DNA of 64,000 bases from contig CALGAR010000080.1 in assembly GCA_937959285.1 (NCBI GenBank), positions 6,478 to 70,477 on the forward strand, read 5' to 3'. A model generated the notes under the pieces. It worked only from the letters and a program-made list of their open reading frames with translations. It was not told where the DNA came from and made no database searches. This document shows positions 58,837 to 64,000 of the stretch, piece after piece. Positions within the stretch are counted from its first letter, which is position 1; each line of letters begins with the position of its first letter. The translations under genes were made by a program, and so were the position numbers. This DNA comes from an uncultured Bryobacterales bacterium (GTDB taxonomy: Bacteria; Acidobacteriota; Terriglobia; Bryobacterales; Bryobacteraceae).

Positions 58837-60150
58837 CTACAATGCGGAATTCGGAGGCGTTTGAATTTCGACCTGGAGAGGGGCAAAGTGCCGCCGTCCG
58901 AGGCTCATTTCAAGGACTTGTGGGCCCGGCGGGAGCCCGTTCGGCAGGCGGAAGTTAATTTCATAGCGAGGCGGGACCGGGTCGGTGCAAAAAATATCCT
59001 CGATCTCGACCGGACGTCCGCCGATAAGCGCCTGAAAAGATTCGGGTTGGCTTGTCTCCTCGATGGTCACCTTGACCACGCCGCTATGGAACAGGGTGCC
59101 GGCCATGAGGTCGATGCCGTCGGAAACAGAGACGATCCGGGGCACCTGCGGGGGAGGCGGCAGGACGCGGATATGCCGCTCCGGTGAGATCGGCCTTCCC
59201 TGCCAGTAAAGCCGTACCGGCTGGAGGCCGGTTCCGAGTCCGGCGGGAAGCTGACAGTTTACCTGCTGGAGGCCGTCCGCTTCGGCTGGACCGATGTAGT
59301 TTACAATTCCGGCCTTGCCTCCGATCTCGACGCCGAGGTGATTGAGGTCCGCGTCGGCCAGCAAGCGGTCCACCCAAATACTAAGGAAGGCAAACCGCCC
59401 GCGGGGCGGGATTACGGGCTCTCCGCTGGAGGCGTTGGTGATTCGCCGGATATGGACTTCCGGAGCGTCCGCGGAGGGTTGCCATCCCTCGGGTTTCTTG
59501 CAGAGGGTAACCCACATGTATTGGGTCCCAACGCCCTCGAGCGCCAGTAATTGAAGATGATGCTGGCGGGCGAAGGCGGCGACTTCCTCACCCTGGATGC
59601 GGACGCCAGACCACGTATCGTATCGGGCTGCCGTCTCAGGAAGGCCGTTGATCTGGCACCGCAGAATGCCGCCCACCTTCAGCACGCGACGTGCTTCCCG
59701 CAGATAGTTCCACACGATCTCGCGGCTGGGAATGTGCTGAAAGACCGCGTAGGAGTAGGCGAAATCGAAGGAGTCGTCCGCAAAGGCCCGCAAGTCGGAA
59801 TGAGGCGCATGGTGCGCGTGGGCATGCGGTACATCGCGAAGGTTCCGCTGCGCGAGCCGGATCATCTCATCGGAGATGTCGACCCCGTGGATCTCGCCGA
59901 AGCACTCGCTCATGGGCTTCAGCAGGCGTCCCGGACCGCAGCCAATCTCAATCGCCCGGCGCGCCCGCGGATTCCCGCGCGGGAGCCGCTTGAGCTCTGC
60001 TCGTAGCAGTCGGACGACGTCGGCGGCGGTGGCGAAGAACTCATCCTCGCTCTGCTTGCGCCTTCCGAAAGCGACGTAATAATGCGCGTCCTCGCGGGCG
60101 CGCGCATTCCAGTCCTCCTGCATCCAGGCGGCAGTGTCAGTCTGACTCAT
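58837..60150 (-). CDS. SAM methyltransferase fused to a Solibacter-type Ig-like C-terminal region
   Basis: 437 residues. Residues 1-225 are a class I methyltransferase: RAIEIGCGPGRLLKPMSE near 68 (SAM loop), IHGVDISDEMIRLAQRN near 88, FDFAYSYAVFQHIP near 128 and ARRVLKVGGILRCQING near 160. The remaining 200 residues have paired beta-strands with QVNCQLPAGLGTGLQPVRLYWQGRPIS and INFRLPNGLPPGPQVLEMSLG, very like the C-terminal region found in many Solibacter exported proteins. This fusion is unusual: the methyltransferase has no signal peptide. The substrate is unknown. Confidence 0.7.
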   Translation of the reverse strand: MSQTDTAAWMQEDWNARAREDAHYYVAFGRRKQSEDEFFATAADVVRLLRAELKRLPRGNPRARRAIEIGCGPGRLLKPMSECFGEIHGVDISDEMIRLAQRNLRDVPHAHAHHAPHSDLRAFADDSFDFAYSYAVFQHIPSREIVWNYLREARRVLKVGGILRCQINGLPETAARYDTWSGVRIQGEEVAAFARQHHLQLLALEGVGTQYMWVTLCKKPEGWQPSADAPEVHIRRITNASSGEPVIPPRGRFAFLSIWVDRLLADADLNHLGVEIGGKAGIVNYIGPAEADGLQQVNCQLPAGLGTGLQPVRLYWQGRPISPERHIRVLPPPPQVPRIVSVSDGIDLMAGTLFHSGVVKVTIEETSQPESFQALIGGRPVEIEDIFCTDPVPPRYEINFRLPNGLPPGPQVLEMSLGRRHFAPLQVEIQTPPNSAL

Positions 60151-60308
60151 CGTCTCTATGCTACCCCGCGGCTGCTCGCTTGGCTGAGGGGCGCTCAGGT
60201 CGAGTTCATTGATGGATTTACTGGAAGGGACGGAGAAAGGATGGTGAGTTATCTATTATTTGTAATTAAAATAACAAACAATTTGTTGAACAATAAGTAA
60301 CATTTCTG

Positions 60309-60337
60309 TTGACAGTTCTTAACATTTGGACTTTAAT
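60309..60337 (+). promoter_or_regulatory. Promoter of the secreted protein / RHS pair
   Basis: A perfect TTGACA (60309-60314) and TTTAAT (60332-60337) are 17 bases apart, about 20 bases before ATG 60357. The upstream 100 bases (60236-60340) are strikingly AT-rich compared with the rest of the window. Confidence 0.65.
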
Positions 60338-60356
60338 AGCGTTCGGGCTGATCACG

Positions 60357-60797
60357 ATGAGACTCACACGAACGCTAATTCCGCTCTTGCTCTTCGTCCT
60401 TACTCTCCCTGCTCAGCAAGCAGTGAATCCGCGAAATCGTTATGAGCGCCTTGTTGCCATCGTTCCGATGATTGGCGCTGGTACGCCGCAGGATCCGAGG
60501 CGGCCTCTACATACGCCCGCTAACGAAGCGCAACTTAAGCAACTTGATCGGAGACAAGCCAAAATCCTGGCCTTCTCCTACATCGTCAGCGATGACGGAC
60601 AATACGCTCTAGTCGAATTTGTGGCCACGGATCGAGCTGCGTTTGCGGAGCTGATCGCAGATCCAACGATTAAGAAGTTTGAGAAAGGCCGGGCAAAGCG
60701 AGAAGACATAGAGCGGGAATTCCGGCGTTATCGCCGCCAGTTCAATCTCAGCGACTTTGGAGCGAGCGTCCAATCAGAAAACTGTTCGTGTTGCTGA
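60357..60797 (+). CDS. Small secreted protein preceding the RHS gene
   Basis: 146 residues. The signal peptide (MRLTRTLIPLLLFVLTLPAQQA) is followed by NPRNRYERLVAIVPMIGAGTPQDPRRPLHTPANEAQLK and a helical C-terminus (TIKKFEKGRAKREDIEREFRRYRRQF), ending in ENCSCC. No family was recognised. It sits in the same transcript as the RHS gene, and its last 7-24 bases overlap the RHS reading frame depending on that gene's start, so it may be an accessory of the RHS protein. Confidence 0.7.
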   Translation: MRLTRTLIPLLLFVLTLPAQQAVNPRNRYERLVAIVPMIGAGTPQDPRRPLHTPANEAQLKQLDRRQAKILAFSYIVSDDGQYALVEFVATDRAAFAELIADPTIKKFEKGRAKREDIEREFRRYRRQFNLSDFGASVQSENCSCC

Positions 60798-63700
60798 GTG
60801 TGCTCGCGGCACCTCTTTCCGCCAGTTATACCTATTATGCGTACAGGGAGCTCACCTACCCTGCCGTTGGGATGACACCCAATGGTACGCCAACATATAC
60901 CTCGGCGGGAATGTCTGGTCCGGCGTCGCTGATCGGAACGTCCCTGATGCCGAGTGATGGTACAAGTGACTACGAGGTTAAGACAGTTTCACAGGGGGCG
61001 GCCTGCCACGACCATTACCTCCGCGCTTCGGCCGACGCTTACTATGATGGGACCACCGCAACTGGTTCCTTTTACCAAGTTTGCTTTTGTGCAAACTCCG
61101 TTTCTATCTACAAGCGGGTTGGCGGAGTTCTCACACTGTTGGCTCAGGCATCCAGCAGCCTTGAGGGACCTGTGACGCTGCGAAGTGTGATGCGGGACAC
61201 TTTGCTGCGGGTGTTCGTCAATGATCGCTATGTTACAGGTATCATCGATTCCTCCCTGCCGTCAGGCGCGCCAGGCGTTGGGGCGAGGAATAGCTCGGCA
61301 AGTGTTCGAGATTTGAGTATTGGTCTTATCGATCGGGTCGCGCCTCCAGCCGTGAACGCATCGTCCATCCGCACGTATGTGACGCCCAACCGTCTGGAGC
61401 TGTCGATGCCGGCGGCTCAGGACGATCCAAATGGCATCGGTGTATGGCTGTACCGGTTCACTCGCGATGGCGTCTTCATTGGCGAAGTAACGCAGCCTGT
61501 ATTTACGGATCCAACCGTTCAGCCAAATACAACCTACACATACGCTGTTTGGGTTTACGACTACCACGCCAATGGTTATTCTCCTGCCACAAGCTTTACT
61601 GTAACTACCCCGCCCGCTGACGCTATTGACGCCCGGCAGGTGGGCGTGCGGCCTCTGAGCGTTTACTGGGGTACGGCAGGGGAACAGATCGATTTGCGGT
61701 CGGGAAACCTGAATTACACGATACCCCTGTTGACGGCGAAAGGCCGAAACGGGCACGACGTCACCTTTTCCCTCAGCTACAACTCTCAGAACTGGCGAAG
61801 CGATCCCAGCGGGAGCTGGAACCTCGGCATGGATGTGGGCTACGGGTATGGTTGGCGGCTGATGGCTGGTTCCATTACCCCTTGCTGGCGCGACTTCTGG
61901 ACGATTGACCACTACCTATACACCGATTCTACAGGTGCGGAGTATCGGCTTGACATCAACGACAATGGACGCTGGCGTTCCAAAGAAGGAATTTATGTTG
62001 CTTACGACCCCGCAACGAATCGGCTCTACTTCCGGGATGGCAGCTTCTGGGTGATGGGAGCGATTTCAGGGGGGCTGGAACAGGATGCTGGCACGCGCTA
62101 CCCTACGGAGTTTCGAGATCCGAATGGAAACCAGATCTTCGCCCGATACGATACAGGGCAGGGAGCCACGTATCAGAACTCCAGTGCACGTGTGGTTGAG
62201 ATTGAAGATGTACGCGCCGTGCAACAGCCAAGTGGGCGGTACGTGACGTATATGCTCTCGTACGGATTCCTTCCCAAGAGGCTGATGTCTATATCCAACC
62301 TCATCGGTACCAGTGAATCCTATACGTTCAACATGCAGGCAAACGTGGGGCTGGTGTCGCCGTTTTCCGGTGTAAGCTATGGCGCGACAAACCTGCTTTA
62401 TTCGATCACAAACAGCGCAGGCCTTACTCAAATGTTCTGGTATATCCAACCGTCGCCATCCACGACCACGGGTGAGCTGGTACGAGCAAGCCAGCCGTAC
62501 GGTGGATATATTCGCTGGTATTACTCGGATTACACATATACCGGCTCGCGCATCTTTCGGGAGGTGAGCTATAGATATCTCTCAAAGGACGGAACTACCG
62601 AGCAGACATACGCGATCGGCCGCGATCCAGCCGATGTGAATCGAACCACTCACTTCTGGGCTGACGTTCACGATTATGGGGCTCTTGCCCAGAAGGTTTA
62701 TTGGTTTGGTACGATACCCGGTATCAACATTGGCCTGCCGATTGCACATGAGCAGCGGACCTACCCGAATGCCAACACCTTGCTCCGGCAGGATTTCGCA
62801 TGGACCCAAGACGCGCTGGGAAATCCCTTTACATGGCGCGTGGACACCTTCCTCGATCCACAGGGCGCCAACCAGCAGATTCGGGTGGAACAGACCTTGG
62901 ATGCCCGAGGGAATGTCATCGAAGTGAAGAAGTATAAGATCCGGCCGTACGACCCGAATAGCAGTCCCGCTCTGGACCGGACGTACAACAACACGTATGT
63001 GACAAGTGCCGCGTACACAAATCAGGAGAAGTGGAATCTGCTGTCCACGGCAACTGTGACCCCGGCTGGCGGCCAGACGATCACGCTCGTAACGAACACG
63101 TACGACGGAACTCCGGAAGGATTTACGGGGAACGAACCAGGATGTCCTACGGGCTCGTTGCGGAACTGGGTGGCTCCGCTTGGCCCTGCCGGCAACGTGA
63201 CGAAAAGGGTAACTCCTTCTAGCGTAACGAATATCCGCTATTACCAGACCGGGATTATCTGGGGCATCAATGACGGTCACGGGCATTCCACCACGCTTTG
63301 CCAGGATGCGCAGCGGAATTATGCCGTGATCAGTTCCATCACGCCGAATTCCGCCACAGCACTGACAACCAGCATGTCATACGCTCAGTTCTTAGGGCGC
63401 ACAAGTGTCAGCGAGCCCAACGGCGCGATAACGTCGATTGTCTACGACGGAAATGCTCGCCCGTCGCAAACCACGTCAAAGCACGGAGCCGTGACCACCT
63501 ACGAGTATTCGAACTCGCCAGGTTGGGTGAAGGCGACTACAAACGGTCGGTGGGTCAAGACTTGGTTCGACGGCTTTGGGCGGACGATTCGGGTGGAGCG
63601 CGGCGACGCGTCAGGGACAAAATCAATTCAGGATACCGAATACGGCCCATGTGCATGCTCCCCGCTGGGCAAGGTGTCGCGCGTGTCCAGGCCTTATGCT

Positions 63701-64000
63701 CCGGGCCAGACACCCGTGTGGACGACATATCAATATGACGCACGGGGGCGAACGACACGGGTTACCTTGCCTGATGGAAGCGCCACGGTGTATGAGTACG
63801 CCGGGAACACCGTCAAGGTGACGGATCCGGCGGGGAAATGGAAGAGGTATACTTTGGACGCGTACGGGAACCTGATTCAGGTGCACGAGCGCGACGACAG
63901 CGGCGCCGACTACCTGACGCACTACACGTATGATGTATTCGACCGCCTGGTTCGGGTTGAGATGCCGAGGCACGGGTACACGCAGGTCCGAACGTGGGAG
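60788..64000 (+). CDS. Large RHS/YD-repeat protein (partial, runs off the window)
   Basis: Over 1070 codons in one frame. It opens with a signal-like segment (FVLLSVLAAPLSASY) and a jelly-roll-like region, then a fibronectin type III domain at about 61330-61600 (APPAVNASSIRTYVTPNRLE, YTYAVWVYDYHANGYSP). An RHS N-terminal core follows (VYWGTAGEQIDLRSGNLNYTIPL, YGYGWRLMAGSI), then many YD repeats (YDARGRTTRVTLPDGSATVYEY, YDVFDRLVRVEMP). RHS shells encapsulate a C-terminal toxin or adhesin. The start is unusual: the first standard codon is GTG 60788, but the signal's positive residues (RK) begin with ATC at 60773. The frame is open from 60683. The C-terminus is not seen. Confidence 0.85.
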   Translation, partial: MLLSVLAAPLSASYTYYAYRELTYPAVGMTPNGTPTYTSAGMSGPASLIGTSLMPSDGTSDYEVKTVSQGAACHDHYLRASADAYYDGTTATGSFYQVCFCANSVSIYKRVGGVLTLLAQASSSLEGPVTLRSVMRDTLLRVFVNDRYVTGIIDSSLPSGAPGVGARNSSASVRDLSIGLIDRVAPPAVNASSIRTYVTPNRLELSMPAAQDDPNGIGVWLYRFTRDGVFIGEVTQPVFTDPTVQPNTTYTYAVWVYDYHANGYSPATSFTVTTPPADAIDARQVGVRPLSVYWGTAGEQIDLRSGNLNYTIPLLTAKGRNGHDVTFSLSYNSQNWRSDPSGSWNLGMDVGYGYGWRLMAGSITPCWRDFWTIDHYLYTDSTGAEYRLDINDNGRWRSKEGIYVAYDPATNRLYFRDGSFWVMGAISGGLEQDAGTRYPTEFRDPNGNQIFARYDTGQGATYQNSSARVVEIEDVRAVQQPSGRYVTYMLSYGFLPKRLMSISNLIGTSESYTFNMQANVGLVSPFSGVSYGATNLLYSITNSAGLTQMFWYIQPSPSTTTGELVRASQPYGGYIRWYYSDYTYTGSRIFREVSYRYLSKDGTTEQTYAIGRDPADVNRTTHFWADVHDYGALAQKVYWFGTIPGINIGLPIAHEQRTYPNANTLLRQDFAWTQDALGNPFTWRVDTFLDPQGANQQIRVEQTLDARGNVIEVKKYKIRPYDPNSSPALDRTYNNTYVTSAAYTNQEKWNLLSTATVTPAGGQTITLVTNTYDGTPEGFTGNEPGCPTGSLRNWVAPLGPAGNVTKRVTPSSVTNIRYYQTGIIWGINDGHGHSTTLCQDAQRNYAVISSITPNSATALTTSMSYAQFLGRTSVSEPNGAITSIVYDGNARPSQTTSKHGAVTTYEYSNSPGWVKATTNGRWVKTWFDGFGRTIRVERGDASGTKSIQDTEYGPCACSPLGKVSRVSRPYAPGQTPVWTTYQYDARGRTTRVTLPDGSATVYEYAGNTVKVTDPAGKWKRYTLDAYGNLIQVHERDDSGADYLTHYTYDVFDRLVRVEMPRHGYTQVRTWE

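Noticed and set aside
61262..61912. Minus-strand frame of 216 codons in the RHS region
   Set aside because: Antisense to the uninterrupted RHS frame; the product has no domain and no ribosome site.
1..64000. tRNA or rRNA genes anywhere in the window
   Set aside because: No cloverleaf with a GGTTCGAATCC-type T loop and CCA end was found; the 13-nt 16S-like piece at 40731-40743 is too short to be rRNA.

Overview
The window looks like a chromosomal segment of an Acidobacteriota bacterium, probably near Solibacter/Bryobacter. Four things point there. One gene is a very large Oar-like TonB-dependent receptor with a carboxypeptidase-regulatory-like N-terminus (17658-21122). One is a VWFA-domain secreted protein of the acidobacterial type (53428-54360). 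One is a methyltransferase with a Solibacter-style Ig-like C-terminal half (58837-60150). The fourth is the general mix of core genes with short, often GTG- or TTG-started operons. No tRNA, rRNA, CRISPR array, insertion sequence or prophage was recognised. Most of the window is ordinary housekeeping DNA, and the unexplained material sits mainly in the intergenic regions.

Layout. 1-5.6 kb: the 5' end of a LolC/E-like permease, lysS, a divergent GT2 glycosyltransferase, a methyltransferase, a bactofilin, a GAF protein and a YCF48-like secreted protein. 5.75-6.37 kb: no credible gene, but a chain of perfect helices suggesting a structured RNA of about 0.6 kb. 6.4-12.4 kb: a zinc-ribbon protein, a class IV aminotransferase, a ThiO-like oxidase, a HipA-like kinase, a small ORF with a hairpin, a histone H1-like protein and a LysM lytic transglycosylase. 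12.6-21.1 kb: an EF-G paralogue, a coiled-coil zinc-ribbon protein, MurJ and the TonB-dependent receptor. 21.2-30.6 kb (mostly minus strand): M20 peptidase, Hpt, a kinase-like/nuclease-like fusion, a two-component pair, DUF1802, Ppa (plus strand), a HIT protein, HU/IHF and ribosomal protein S1. 31.1-38.2 kb: a GT2 glycosyltransferase, a pseudo-receiver, a Crp/Fnr regulator, an amino acid permease, and UvrD/PcrA translationally coupled to a 52-residue basic protein.

38.3-42.1 kb is rich in unexplained RNA-like signals. It holds a promoter that runs straight into a small ORF followed by nested hairpins, then an ECF sigma / membrane anti-sigma / Spy-CnrX-like three-gene operon and rpmE. Beyond rpmE are a minus-strand transcription unit with a 13-nt match to the 16S rRNA 3' end, an alpha/beta hydrolase, and a compact sRNA-like unit. 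42.1-55.8 kb: an MFS / DUF1080 / HDAC-like operon, a small secreted protein, a cold-shock protein with a hairpin leader, an M50-CBS protease, NDH-2, FliM, an outer-membrane barrel plus receiver pair, YjbQ, a SIMPL protein, the VWFA protein and RmuC. 55.9-64 kb: a B12-dependent ribonucleotide reductase with an NrdR-box-like palindrome at its promoter, the methyltransferase fusion, and a small secreted protein overlapping a large RHS/YD-repeat protein that runs off the end.

All calls come from reading the sequence and from remembered family features. No database search or folding program was run, so RNA elements and promoters are hypotheses.
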